Below are positions 53,851-62,410 of a DNA stretch of 64,000 nucleotides, piece by piece (within the stretch, counting starts at the first letter, position 1; each line of letters opens with the position of its first letter). The stretch is from contig NZ_AUDS01000009.1 in the NCBI RefSeq assembly GCF_000425585.1, positions 89,708 to 153,707 of the forward strand. Reading direction: 5' to 3'. This stretch comes from Terrimonas ferruginea DSM 30193 (GTDB taxonomy: Bacteria > Bacteroidota > Bacteroidia > Chitinophagales > Chitinophagaceae). Under the pieces are notes generated by a model. That model worked only from the letters and a program-made list of their open reading frames with translations. It had not been told where the DNA came from and ran no database searches. Both the position numbers and the translations under genes were made by a program.

Positions 53851-53858
53851 TAAATTTG
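53851..53858 (+). promoter_or_regulatory. -7 promoter box of the histidine-kinase operon
   Basis: TAAATTTG is an exact match. It lies inside the longest reading frame of the kinase, so translation must begin downstream of about 53864, consistent with the TTG at 53888. Confidence 0.6.
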
Positions 53859-53887
53859 GTCGCAACAATCGCAATCACTTAACCCTC

Positions 53888-55729
53888 TTGCCGACAACCA
53901 CTTTTAAAATATTTGCAGGCCTCAGCCTGCTCTTGCTTCCTTTTGCACTGACGGCCCAGGCGCGGCCTCGTCAGGCAGACAGCCTTCTCTATCTTCTTAA
54001 AAAGCAACCTGAAAACACCCGCCGCGTAGATCTGTTCAATGAACTGGCGGAAGCGTACGGACAATTCAGCATGGACACAGTAGGCGTGCTGGCGGAACAG
54101 GCGCGTGAACTGGCCGTTAAACTGAAATACAAAAAAGGAGAAGCCGACGCATTGCTCAATTTCTCCAACTTCCGGCGTGTAAAAGGTGATTATACCGCTG
54201 CGCTCAAAGCCTGTCTTGAAGGCGTGTCTATCTACGAATCGCTCGGCAAAAGTTCCCGGCTCGGCGAAGCCTATCTCACCGTAGCGCAGATCTATAAAAA
54301 TATATCCGGGCACAACAGAACGGAAGAATACATCCAGATCGGATTGAATTATTCGAAGATGGCTTATAACATGTATCAGTCTGTCGGAGATTCATCGGGA
54401 CTCGTGCACAGCCTCAGCATGGCTGGTATTCTTTACCGTGACAATGCCATGCGCAGTAAAGAACTTCGTCATTACTACGATTCCGCCTTTGCCGTATTCA
54501 AAAATGCAATTGTGCTCATCGAGAAATATGGCAAAGGAACTGATGGTACCGGAAAAGTGTACAACAACATCAGCCAGGTTTATACTGAATATTTCAAAGA
54601 CTATAAAACAGCGCTCAATTATGTAGAGAAAGCCGTGGCTTTCAATATAGCCAATGACAACCTGCAGAGTTTGTCTTATAATTATGGCAATATGGCCAAG
54701 AACTACGAGCGCCTGGGCGATTTTAAACGTTCACTGGAATACGGCTATAAAACGGTTGGAGTGGCGATGCAGCTCGGCAAGCCTGAACGTTTGCAAAACG
54801 CCTACTCTCAAATGCACAGTACATACAAAGCGATGGGGCAGGCAGATTCTGCCTATCATTATTATATCCTCAAAGACAACCTCAACGATTCACTGACGGA
54901 TCTGGCGCGCACGGCACAGGTGATGGAATTGCAGACCCGTTTTGAAACACAGAAAAAAGAAGGCGACATCGTTCGCCTGAAATCTGAGCGCCGTGATCAG
55001 CAACGCCGGATGTTTTTCATGGCCATAGCCTTGCTGCTGTTGCTCTGTCTCGTGGCCGCGCTGGGATTTCTTTACCGCCGTGTGCGTATTCAACGGGGAC
55101 AAATTGCCGCACAATCGGTACGCCTGGAAGTGATGATGAAAGAATTGCATCACCGCGTAAAAAATAATCTGCAAATTGTGAGCAGCCTGCTGAGTTTGCA
55201 GACGCATAAGCTCAAAGATGAAAGTGCTATCGGTGTATTGCGCGAAAGCCAGTTGCGCGTGCAGGCCATGAGTCTGATCCATCAACGCCTTTATAAAAAA
55301 GATGAACTCACGGCAATCAACATGAAAGAGTATATATCGGATCTGGCTAATTCACTCATAGCAGCCTATGGATATTCGCCGGGAGAGCTGGAACTGGATA
55401 TTGAAGTGGAGAAAGAAATGATGGACATAGACCGTGCATTGCCGCTCGGCCTGATCCTGAATGAAATGATCACCAACTCGCTCAAATATGCTTTTGCGGA
55501 TACGCGTATTCCGCGGTTGAGCATCCACCTTCGGGAAGAAAATGGCGAAGTGATCACACGTGTGGAAGACAATGGCATCGGAATTGATCCGGCTAAATGG
55601 AATAAGGCTTCCAGTTCTTTTGGTAAACAACTGATCACTGCACTGTGCAGGCAGTTGCGGGCGCGTCAGGATGTGCAGGGAGGCGAAGGCACAATTTTTA
55701 CAATTACGATACCAGGCAAAGCTGCCTGA
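53888..55729 (+). CDS. TPR-containing sensor histidine kinase (HisKA_2 type)
   Basis: 613 residues from a TTG at 53888, which starts a signal peptide (MPTTTFKIFAGLSLLLLPFALTAQ when read with Met). A GTG at 53840 is possible but lies upstream of the promoter box. The periplasmic region (about 25-360) is made of tetratricopeptide-like helix pairs. One membrane helix follows (about 377-398), then a coiled segment and the HisKA_2 phosphoacceptor ELHHRVKNNLQ (His422). The HATPase domain has ILNEMITNSLKYAF (N-box), VEDNGIGI (G1) and GGEGTIFTITIP. It phosphorylates the LytTR regulator encoded 14 bases downstream. Confidence 0.92.
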   Translation: MPTTTFKIFAGLSLLLLPFALTAQARPRQADSLLYLLKKQPENTRRVDLFNELAEAYGQFSMDTVGVLAEQARELAVKLKYKKGEADALLNFSNFRRVKGDYTAALKACLEGVSIYESLGKSSRLGEAYLTVAQIYKNISGHNRTEEYIQIGLNYSKMAYNMYQSVGDSSGLVHSLSMAGILYRDNAMRSKELRHYYDSAFAVFKNAIVLIEKYGKGTDGTGKVYNNISQVYTEYFKDYKTALNYVEKAVAFNIANDNLQSLSYNYGNMAKNYERLGDFKRSLEYGYKTVGVAMQLGKPERLQNAYSQMHSTYKAMGQADSAYHYYILKDNLNDSLTDLARTAQVMELQTRFETQKKEGDIVRLKSERRDQQRRMFFMAIALLLLLCLVAALGFLYRRVRIQRGQIAAQSVRLEVMMKELHHRVKNNLQIVSSLLSLQTHKLKDESAIGVLRESQLRVQAMSLIHQRLYKKDELTAINMKEYISDLANSLIAAYGYSPGELELDIEVEKEMMDIDRALPLGLILNEMITNSLKYAFADTRIPRLSIHLREENGEVITRVEDNGIGIDPAKWNKASSSFGKQLITALCRQLRARQDVQGGEGTIFTITIPGKAA

Positions 55730-55743
55730 GTTAAAATAAGCGG

Positions 55744-56529
55744 ATGAATACGGAAAATATACGTGTACTGATCGTGGAAGATGAAGCCATTGTGGCAATG
55801 GACCTGGCAGCGGGACTGGAAAGCGAAGGGTATGAAGTGGCCGGTATTGCCGACAATGCGGAAGACGCGTTGCAATTATTCCGCGAAGAAGACGTAGACA
55901 TTCTTTTGATGGACATCAGCATCATGGGTGAACGCGACGGGATCAGTGTGGCAGGGGAGATGATGGAGCAGAGAGCGATACCGCTTATTTACCTGACAGC
56001 CTTAACGGATGCAGAAACCATCAGCCGGGCCAAACACACACGGCCTTCGGCATTTCTTACCAAGCCTTATACGCTGACGAATGTGCGTATTGCCATGGAA
56101 ATGGCGATGCACAACTTTGCCGCATCGCAGGAGCCGGGCGGCAAGGTAATTCCATTGCAACCGGAGAAAAAAGAAACCGAATCCGTCGATACGGGCAAAG
56201 AGACGATCCTTCAATTGAAAGACTACATTTTCGTAAAACATAATTACGCATTTGTAAAAGTCAGGCTGTCCGATATCCGCTACATCGAAGCGGATAACAA
56301 CTATATACACCTCGTCATCCCCGGCAACAGGATGTTGTTGCGGTTATCGATGAATCAACTGCTCGAAAAGATCAACTATCCCCGGCTGGTGCGCATTCAC
56401 CGTTCGTTTGCAGTGAACATGGAGCACATCACTGCTTTTACAGATTACGAAGTGCGCCTCGATCAGCAGGAGCTACCGATTGGCAGAAGTTATAAGGAAG
56501 ACTTCCTGCGCAATTTTAATTCCCGCTGA
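55744..56529 (+). CDS. LytTR-type response regulator
   Basis: 261 residues. The receiver domain (about 5-125) has the acidic pair Glu12/Asp13, phospho-acceptor Asp57 (LLMDIS), Thr85 (YLTALTD) and Lys107 (TKPY). A linker (about 130-155) leads to a LytTR DNA-binding domain (160-261) with FVKHNYAFVKVRLSDIRYIEADNNYIHLV and LVRIHRSFAVNMEHI. LytTR regulators bind short direct repeats upstream of target genes. Cotranscribed with the kinase. Its targets are unknown; the neighbouring secreted protein and HATPase-like genes are candidates. Confidence 0.95.
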   Translation: MNTENIRVLIVEDEAIVAMDLAAGLESEGYEVAGIADNAEDALQLFREEDVDILLMDISIMGERDGISVAGEMMEQRAIPLIYLTALTDAETISRAKHTRPSAFLTKPYTLTNVRIAMEMAMHNFAASQEPGGKVIPLQPEKKETESVDTGKETILQLKDYIFVKHNYAFVKVRLSDIRYIEADNNYIHLVIPGNRMLLRLSMNQLLEKINYPRLVRIHRSFAVNMEHITAFTDYEVRLDQQELPIGRSYKEDFLRNFNSR

Positions 56530-56608
56530 TGCAGTTTTTTTGATTCTCATTTATCGTCATTTACAATTGGCTGTCGCCGGGATTTTTCAAATACGGCAGG
56601 TATTCTAA

Positions 56609-56639
56609 TTTGCGTTTAAAGCGTCTGCATTTATATTTG
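56609..56639 (+). promoter_or_regulatory. Complete Bacteroidota promoter of the gene at 56677
   Basis: TTTG (56609-56612) is followed after 19 bases by TATATTTG (56632-56639), an exact -7 box. Confidence 0.7.
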
Positions 56640-56676
56640 CATGATCTGCTTAACCCCTCTAAACTAAACTCTGTTC

Positions 56677-58653
56677 ATGAGAAAACTCTCCCTATTAATG
56701 GCCGGGTGTATGCTTGCTTGCATAACCCTGAAGGCCCAGGTTATTTTTTACGAAAATTTTAATGGTATCAGTGGTTCTACGGCGGGTGGCCCCGGCACCT
56801 ACGCATTTCCAACCGGCTGGTTGTTGCGTAATGTTGACAACCGGACTCCTGCTGCGCAGACGGCGTATGTAAACCAGGCATGGACCCGCCGCGAAGACTT
56901 TTCCTTCAACGTAGCGGATAGCTGCGCTTTTTCCAATTCGTGGTACAGCCCGGCAGGTGCAGCCAATGACTGGATGTGGACACCGCCGATTGCTATCCCG
57001 GCTACCGGCGTCAGCACGCTGTCCTGGAGGGCTGTTGCTTACGATGCGGCCTATCCTGATGGCTACGAAGTACGCATCATGACGGCACCTACAGTTCCTA
57101 CAGGAGGCAACGGAACCATCGGTAATCAAATCACTAATTCCACCGTCCTGTTTTCCACCGCCGCTGAAAGCAGTTCATGGACAACACGCAGCGTGCCTCT
57201 TACGGGTTACGTTGGTCAGACCGTTTATATAGCTTTTCGCAATAACTCAAGCGATAAGTTTCTGCTGCTGATCGATGATGTGAAAGTAGAGCGGTTGTTG
57301 AATTTTGACGCCTCCGTTACTACCGCTCTTTCTTCTCAGTACGCACAAATTCCTTTGAGCCAGGCCAGCAACCTTACACTTGGCGGGCGTATCGACAACC
57401 TGGGTTCACAGGGGCTGAACAATGTAAGACTTGGTGCGCGGATTTATAATGCAGGTAATACAATTGTAAATGAAGTGGCGTCTGCCAGTATATCCACACT
57501 GGCCGCCGGTGCCAATGCAAATTTTACGTTGCCTGCGTGGACGCCATCGGCGCCTGGAACATATACGGTGCGTTATTTCCCGATACAGAACGAAGCGGAC
57601 CAGTTGACCACGAATGACACGCTGGTGCGCACCTTTGTCATTACAGACAGTGTGTATGCGCGAGACAGGGGAGCCGCCAATGGAAGCCTGGGTATCGGCG
57701 CTGGCAACGGAGGATACCTTGGTCAGGTATTTACCTTCCAGCAATCATCTTATCTGAGCTCCGTTTCCATCGACTATTCACGTGGATACACCGGAAGACG
57801 TTATGCCGCTGCTGTATGGAACACGGTAGGCGGAGTGCCCACTACCATGGTTGCTACTACCGATACCTTGTTGTACCCGGATAATAACGCCCTGGTGGCG
57901 ACCCTGAATATTTACGGAGGCGCAAAATCTCTTCCGGCGGGCGACTATGTAATCACCGCCATTGAATTTGATTCAACAGTTGCCGTAACGTTGCGATCGG
58001 AGATTTATACGCCCGGTACTACCTGGGTTAACTGGCCTACTTCACCCACCGGTACCTGGGCAAATAATGAATCCTTTGGTGCCAGCTTCGCCAAACCCTA
58101 TTCGATCCGTGCCAATGTTCGTCTTACTCAGTTCCCGCTGCCGGTAAGGCTGCTTTCATTCGAAGGAAGAAAAACAACACGCGGTAACCAACTGGACTGG
58201 GCGGTCACTGAACAATTAAACATTCAGCGCTATACCGTTGAGCGAAGTGGCAACGGCATCAACTTCGCTGCTGTCGGTAGTGTTACCGCCAATGCATTTG
58301 CAGATTACCGGTATGATTTTACAGATATAAGCCCGCTGCCTGGCGTCAATTACTATCGCCTGGCTATCGTCGAGAATGGACAAACAACTTATAGTAACAC
58401 GATCCGTCTCGATAGCCGCGGACAACAACGCGTAACAGTGGCACCCACACCCGCCAATGATAAGGTGGTTCTGCAGAGCAGCGACCTTCAATTAATTGGT
58501 ACGAACGCCCGTTTGATTAACCTGTCGGGTCAGCCGGTAAAAACGGTCCGTATTACGCAGATGCCATATACACTCGATATCCGCGATATTCCCGCAGGCT
58601 ATTATCTGCTTGTGCTGGAAGATAATACCTCATTGAAAGTGATCAGGCAGTGA
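56677..58653 (+). CDS. Secreted protein with choice-of-anchor-type domain and T9SS type A sorting domain
   Basis: 658 residues with a signal peptide (MRKLSLLMAGCMLACITLKAQ). Residues about 22-205 resemble a cleaved-adhesin/choice-of-anchor J module (YENFNGISG, WMWTPPIAIPA, VYIAFRNNSSDKFLLLIDDVKVE). A CARDB-like Ig domain follows (about 215-325, LGARIYNAGNTIVNEV), then a region of unknown fold to about 485. Next is the fibronectin-like LDWAVTEQLNIQRYTVERS and the T9SS tail to KVIRQ. Such proteins are often peptidases or adhesins; no catalytic motif was recognised. It lies 147 bases after the two-component genes. The terminator is at 58677. Confidence 0.87.
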   Translation: MRKLSLLMAGCMLACITLKAQVIFYENFNGISGSTAGGPGTYAFPTGWLLRNVDNRTPAAQTAYVNQAWTRREDFSFNVADSCAFSNSWYSPAGAANDWMWTPPIAIPATGVSTLSWRAVAYDAAYPDGYEVRIMTAPTVPTGGNGTIGNQITNSTVLFSTAAESSSWTTRSVPLTGYVGQTVYIAFRNNSSDKFLLLIDDVKVERLLNFDASVTTALSSQYAQIPLSQASNLTLGGRIDNLGSQGLNNVRLGARIYNAGNTIVNEVASASISTLAAGANANFTLPAWTPSAPGTYTVRYFPIQNEADQLTTNDTLVRTFVITDSVYARDRGAANGSLGIGAGNGGYLGQVFTFQQSSYLSSVSIDYSRGYTGRRYAAAVWNTVGGVPTTMVATTDTLLYPDNNALVATLNIYGGAKSLPAGDYVITAIEFDSTVAVTLRSEIYTPGTTWVNWPTSPTGTWANNESFGASFAKPYSIRANVRLTQFPLPVRLLSFEGRKTTRGNQLDWAVTEQLNIQRYTVERSGNGINFAAVGSVTANAFADYRYDFTDISPLPGVNYYRLAIVENGQTTYSNTIRLDSRGQQRVTVAPTPANDKVVLQSSDLQLIGTNARLINLSGQPVKTVRITQMPYTLDIRDIPAGYYLLVLEDNTSLKVIRQ

Positions 58654-58676
58654 GCAAGTGATAAGTTTTAAGTATT

Positions 58677-58707
58677 AAAAAAGCGGGACATTCGTCCCGC
58701 TTTTTTT
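58677..58707 (+). terminator. Intrinsic terminator
   Basis: A 12-13 bp stem (AAAAAGCGGGAC / GTCCCGCTTTTT) with a 4-base loop ATTC, followed by T residues. Confidence 0.92.
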
Positions 58708-58884
58708 CGGCGTAACAGATACAGGTAGTAAATTATAAGTAACATAGGCGTGGCGTGCCTGTTTACTCATTCACGATTCATGATTCACTTTTGAATTTTG
58801 AATTTTTACTTTTGAATTTTCTGTCGTTCGCATACAAAAATCCGTCGTTCGCCACCTTTTGTCAATCAGGTGTGTTTTGTGATA

Positions 58885-58971
58885 GTAGATTTACATCGGA
58901 CATTGTGTTAAACAATGCTATTCCGGTGGCAGGTATTGGCGGACGGGGTCAGTGCCTGTCCCGGTTTTTTT
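58885..58971 (+). ncRNA. Candidate small RNA ending in a terminator
   Basis: Gene-free DNA with a hairpin CATTGT/ACAATG (58901-58917), GC-rich sequence and then an intrinsic terminator GGACGGG/CCTGTCC (58941-58961) with a T run (58965-58971), all on the plus strand. The nearest plus-strand gene already ended at 58677. TAGATTTA (58886-58893) is one base off the -7 consensus but would start transcription inside the first hairpin. The class is unknown. Confidence 0.3.
58941..58971 (+). terminator. Intrinsic terminator without an associated protein gene
   Basis: A 7-bp GC-rich stem with a 7-base loop (GTCAGTG) and a run of seven T residues. Confidence 0.65.
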
Positions 58972-59072
58972 CAATGTTCCTTTAAGACGAGTTCAATAAA
59001 TCGATAGAGTTGCCCTCTATTATACGCACCGACCCTTAACCCTGACGGGCTTCCTAACGGAGTCCGTTTTTT
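58972..59072 (+). ncRNA. Second terminator-bounded gene-free segment; candidate small RNA
   Basis: About 100 bases after the previous terminator comes a further hairpin, ACGGGCTTC/GGAGTCCGT (59045-59067, 9 bp with two G-T pairs), followed by six T residues. Two terminators in a row with no frame between them suggest a pair of short transcripts or one processed RNA. No promoter was recognised. Confidence 0.25.
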
Positions 59073-59078
59073 AATTCA

Positions 59079-59210
59079 AAAGGAAAAAGTCAAAATTCAA
59101 AAGGCCCTACAACGCGTCATCAGGTGACTGGCGTTTCATTTATTTAAATTTTTTACTAAAAAAGCCCCCGTTTCAAACAGGGGCTTTTCGAATTTGCTTT
59201 TTTGAATTTT
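59079..59210. other. AATTCAAAAG-type repeats and minus-strand terminator
   Basis: AATTCAAAAGG occurs at 59073-59083 and again near 59094, related to the TCAAAATT tracts at 40541 and 58788. A stem AAAAGCCCC/GGGGCTTTT with inner GTTT/AAAC (59158-59188) has a T run on the minus strand and ends the GHL10 gene. Confidence 0.7.
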
Positions 59211-61302
59211 AATTGACCAGGAAGCGGCTGGTAACCTGGCGTTTGCCGTCACTGAAACGCAGCAGGTACCATCCTCCGCGCAACTGACCTGTTGCCGGTA
59301 ACGATGTGCGGCTGCCGGCGGTCATAACGGAAAGCGAACCGGCTCCGAGCTGACGGCCACCCGCATCAAACAGGATCCATGACAACGGACGATCCGTATT
59401 TTCCTGTAATAAGATCTCCACCGGCTGACCTGTTCTTACTACTGTCGGTACTACCTGTACAAACTGCTGTTGCTCGCTGATTGTAATGGTTCTTACCGGG
59501 CTGTAACGGAAGCGGCCGTCGATATCTGTCATCCGCAGACGATAGTAAATCGGCGCATTATAAATCGCGATCGGATCGGCGATCTGATAGGTATGATTAC
59601 CGGGTTGATTCACGGCTGTCACACGTCCGATCGAACTGAAGTTGTTGCCATCCAGGCTACGCTCTACTTCGAAATGACTCAACTGTTCTTCGCGGACAGT
59701 CTCCCAGATGAGTTGTACACGGTTCTGATCGAAACGTTTTACAATAAAGTCGCTAAGTACCAACGGCAGGGTACCGGTGCTCAAAGAAATAGTATTGGAC
59801 TCAATGCTTTCGTTGTGAAAGCGGTCAACCGTTGTTACGAGATAAAAATAAGTATTGCCGGTAACGAGCGTACCATCGGTATAACCGGTGCTGTCGGCAT
59901 GCACGATCGCCAGCAGGTTGTTGGCATCATTGATATCAACCGGGCTTGTCTGGGAGCGGTACACAACGAAGTTGCGCACTTTGTCGAACTCATTGGCCGT
60001 GGCAGCAGGAGGCGTCCATGTAACCCGTGCGCTTAGACCGCTGACGCTGCCTGTTAAGCCTGAAGCCGGAGCAGGAGCCACGTTGTCTTTCCACGGCATG
60101 GTGGGTTGCAACGCGGGCTTTTGATAAAAGAACAAACGCATTGAATCGCGGAAGCCGTTTAAATTATTGCGCAGGCTGGTGGTATTATAAATAGCCTGTC
60201 CTTTTACATTCGGATAAGCCGCATCGCGGTTCATCCGGAGCTGCCGCGGGATCATGGTAACATCGGTTTCATAAGTACCGTTACCAGCCACGCCCACTTT
60301 GTATCCGGCCATGCCGATATAAATATGACGGGTAGAGGAAACATTGTTCCACCAGGGAATCAATACGGAATAGTTGGCCGCAGAGAGGCCGATCTGCCAG
60401 TATACCTGCGGAGCCAGGTAATCGACCCATTCCTGTTGTATCCAAAGGCGGCTGTCGGCGAAAATGGTTACATAGTGCTCGAAACCGGTGGTGGCAGAAC
60501 CACCTACACCGGTGCCGTTGCGCCAGATGCCCGAAGGAGAGATGCCGAATTTGGTCCAGGGTTCCACCGTGGCAATGCTGTCGCTTATTTTTTTGATAAG
60601 CAGGTTCACATTATTGCGGCGCCAGTCGGCGCGTACCGAATAACCATTCGGGTAGGCGGCAAATGTGGCATCATCATTATAAGTGGCATTGGGATAAAAA
60701 TAGTCATCGAAATGGATGCCATCCACATCGTAGCGGCGCACGATATCCATGACCACTTTGGTAACATATTCCCGTACATCGGGAATACCTGGGTCGAGAA
60801 TGAGTTGGTTGGGCGTGGTCGACGTGATCAGCCACTCGGGATGTTGTTTTGCCACGTGGCTGGCGGCAAGCGCATTGTAATTGGTGGTGGTATTGCTGCT
60901 AAGCGCGCGATAGGGGTTGAGCCACGCATGAAGTTCCATGCCGCGCTTGCGGCATTCGTCGATAGCAAATTGCAACGGGTCCCACATCGTGGATGGAGGG
61001 TTACCCTGTACGTTGGTGAGATCTTTAGACCAGGGTTCGATGGTGCTGGGATACATGGCATCGCACTGGCTGCGCACCTGGAAATAAATGGTGTTGATGC
61101 CGGTGGCCTTGTGGCGGTCGAGGATCACGATCAGCGAATCGCGCTGCCGGGCCGGGGTATGAGCCGGGTTGGGCCAGTCGATACCGCCAAAAGTGGCGAT
61201 CCACGCACCACGCATTTCACGTTTGGGCGGCGATTGGGCAGAGGCGGCCGATGAGGCCAATAAAAAGGTTGCCAAAGCAAGCAGAGGTAGACTTCTTCTC
61301 AT
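59209..61302 (-). CDS. Secreted GHL10 (DUF187) glycoside-hydrolase-like protein with T9SS type A sorting domain
   Basis: 697 residues with a signal peptide (MRRSLPLLALATFLLASSAASAQ). The GHL10 TIM-barrel covers about 28-385: EMRGAWIATFGGIDWPNP, INTIYFQVRSQCDAMYPS, GMELHAWLNPYR, ILDPGIPDVREYV and YDVDGIHFDDYFYPN, the last with the expected catalytic acids. A fibronectin type III module (about 405-500) and a second beta unit precede the T9SS tail (VVPTVVRTG to RFLVN). The family is thought to cleave glycans, with cell-wall-related substrates suggested for some members. Monocistronic, with a terminator downstream. Confidence 0.92.
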   Translation of the reverse strand: MRRSLPLLALATFLLASSAASAQSPPKREMRGAWIATFGGIDWPNPAHTPARQRDSLIVILDRHKATGINTIYFQVRSQCDAMYPSTIEPWSKDLTNVQGNPPSTMWDPLQFAIDECRKRGMELHAWLNPYRALSSNTTTNYNALAASHVAKQHPEWLITSTTPNQLILDPGIPDVREYVTKVVMDIVRRYDVDGIHFDDYFYPNATYNDDATFAAYPNGYSVRADWRRNNVNLLIKKISDSIATVEPWTKFGISPSGIWRNGTGVGGSATTGFEHYVTIFADSRLWIQQEWVDYLAPQVYWQIGLSAANYSVLIPWWNNVSSTRHIYIGMAGYKVGVAGNGTYETDVTMIPRQLRMNRDAAYPNVKGQAIYNTTSLRNNLNGFRDSMRLFFYQKPALQPTMPWKDNVAPAPASGLTGSVSGLSARVTWTPPAATANEFDKVRNFVVYRSQTSPVDINDANNLLAIVHADSTGYTDGTLVTGNTYFYLVTTVDRFHNESIESNTISLSTGTLPLVLSDFIVKRFDQNRVQLIWETVREEQLSHFEVERSLDGNNFSSIGRVTAVNQPGNHTYQIADPIAIYNAPIYYRLRMTDIDGRFRYSPVRTITISEQQQFVQVVPTVVRTGQPVEILLQENTDRPLSWILFDAGGRQLGAGSLSVMTAGSRTSLPATGQLRGGWYLLRFSDGKRQVTSRFLVN

Positions 61303-61481
61303 AGCTGTCTGTTTTTTTGCAGTTATTTGCGTAATTTATGGCAAAGTGGCGGTAAGCTGCGGTTTTTGTCGAAAAACTTTGCCGCATAAAAGCGCAAAAA
61401 CGAGCAAAATGAGGATATTTGTTTTCCAAGCGACATCTTTCCACACCTGTTAAAAATTTTAGGAAAAAAAGAACCAATACC

Positions 61482-61513
61482 TTGCGTCAAATGGTGAACT
61501 TTCCCTACCTTTG
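61482..61513 (+). promoter_or_regulatory. Complete Bacteroidota promoter of the rpmB cluster
   Basis: TTG (61482-61484), 21 bases, TACCTTTG (61506-61513), an exact -7 box; an about 18-base leader to the rpmB ATG, containing TCAAATTATCA of the octamer family. Confidence 0.75.
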
Positions 61514-61536
61514 CGATCCAAAATTTTCAAATTATC

Positions 61537-61773
61537 ATGGCTAGAGTATGTCAGGTTACAGGTAAAACGCCGATCGGAGGAAACAAAGTTTCGCACTCCA
61601 ACATCAAGACCAAGCGTCGTTTTCTGCCTAATTTGCAGAAAAAGAAGTTCTACCTGGTGGAAGAAGACAAATGGATCACCTTAAAGCTCAGCGCTGACGC
61701 AATCCGTACGATCGACAAGAACGGTCTGTACAGTGTTGTGAAACAACTGCGCGCCAGGGGTGAAAAGATCTAA
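61537..61773 (+). CDS. rpmB: 50S ribosomal protein L28
   Basis: 78 residues. [34 protein letters not shown] is diagnostic for L28, a protein of the large ribosomal subunit. The single cysteine at position 5 is not part of a zinc pair here. First gene of rpmB-rpmG-DUF4295-ftsY-rimO, an order conserved in Bacteroidota. A CCTTC/GGAAGG hairpin (near 61780) lies in the 111-base gap to rpmG and may adjust expression. Confidence 0.97.
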   Translation: MARVCQVTGKTPIGGNKVSHSNIKTKRRFLPNLQKKKFYLVEEDKWITLKLSADAIRTIDKNGLYSVVKQLRARGEKI

Positions 61774-61884
61774 CTGATAGGCCTTCTCCGGAAGGGTCTT
61801 CGGATTCCTCCGTCCAAATCAGTCTGATTTTTCAAATCCCGAAGCTTCGGGATCAAATTCAACAAATTTTCAAATTAACGCAAT

Positions 61885-62067
61885 ATGGCAAAGAAAGGCA
61901 ACCGGGTACAGGTAATTCTGGAATGCACTGAGCACAAAACAAGTGGTCAGCCTGGCACCAGCCGTTACATCACGGTTAAAAACAAAAAGAACAATCCTGA
62001 AAGAATGGAGTTGAAAAAATACAACGCTATTCTGAAGAAAGTGACTGTTCACAAAGAAATCAAGTAA
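61885..62067 (+). CDS. rpmG: 50S ribosomal protein L33
   Basis: 60 residues. [36 protein letters not shown] and [14 protein letters not shown] are L33 marks. Only one cysteine is present (Cys14), so this is the zinc-free (C-minus) form of L33. The upstream gap has TTTTCAAATTAA octamer sequence. Likely co-transcribed with rpmB. Confidence 0.97.
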   Translation: MAKKGNRVQVILECTEHKTSGQPGTSRYITVKNKKNNPERMELKKYNAILKKVTVHKEIK

Positions 62068-62126
62068 TGATACCATTCAAAGCCGGCAGCACATCCTGCT
62101 GGTTATGAATATAAACTAATAAGATC

Positions 62127-62300
62127 ATGGCAAAAGCAGCTTCTAAAAACGCGAAAGTAAAGGACCTGAAAGCTTCTGCAGAAGCAAAGAACTGGACCAA
62201 GGTGATCAAAGCCGTAAGAAGCCCTAAAACAGGCGCTTACACTTTCAAAGAGCAGATCATCCACAAGGATAAAGTAAAGGATTTTCTGGCCCAGAAATAA
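62127..62300 (+). CDS. DUF4295 family small protein
   Basis: 57 residues, very basic and lysine-rich (MAKAASKNAKVKDLKASAEA). The end TKVIKAVRSPKTGAYTFKEQ, then IHKDKVKDFLAQK, matches the DUF4295 pattern known only from Bacteroidota. Always, as far as I recall, it sits between rpmG and ftsY, as here (59 bases after rpmG, 110 before ftsY). Size, charge and position suggest a ribosome-associated protein, but this is inference; no function is established. Confidence 0.88.
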   Translation: MAKAASKNAKVKDLKASAEAKNWTKVIKAVRSPKTGAYTFKEQIIHKDKVKDFLAQK

Positions 62301-62410
62301 TCCGGGTACTTCATGTATATCCAGAAAGCTGTTCGTTGCCACGGATGGCTTTTGTTGTTTTAGGTTGACCAGCCGGTCAGCATTTTGTTCACCGTTCAGC
62401 ATCTCTTCAT

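Noticed and set aside
58755-58985. 76-codon plus-strand frame over the small-RNA region
   Set aside because: Starts in repeat sequence, has no domain or ribosome site, and runs through a terminator; treated as non-coding.
60325-61254. 309-codon plus-strand open frame
   Set aside because: It lies entirely opposite the GHL10 gene, which has clear catalytic motifs and a signal peptide; it has no recognisable domain and is a shadow frame.
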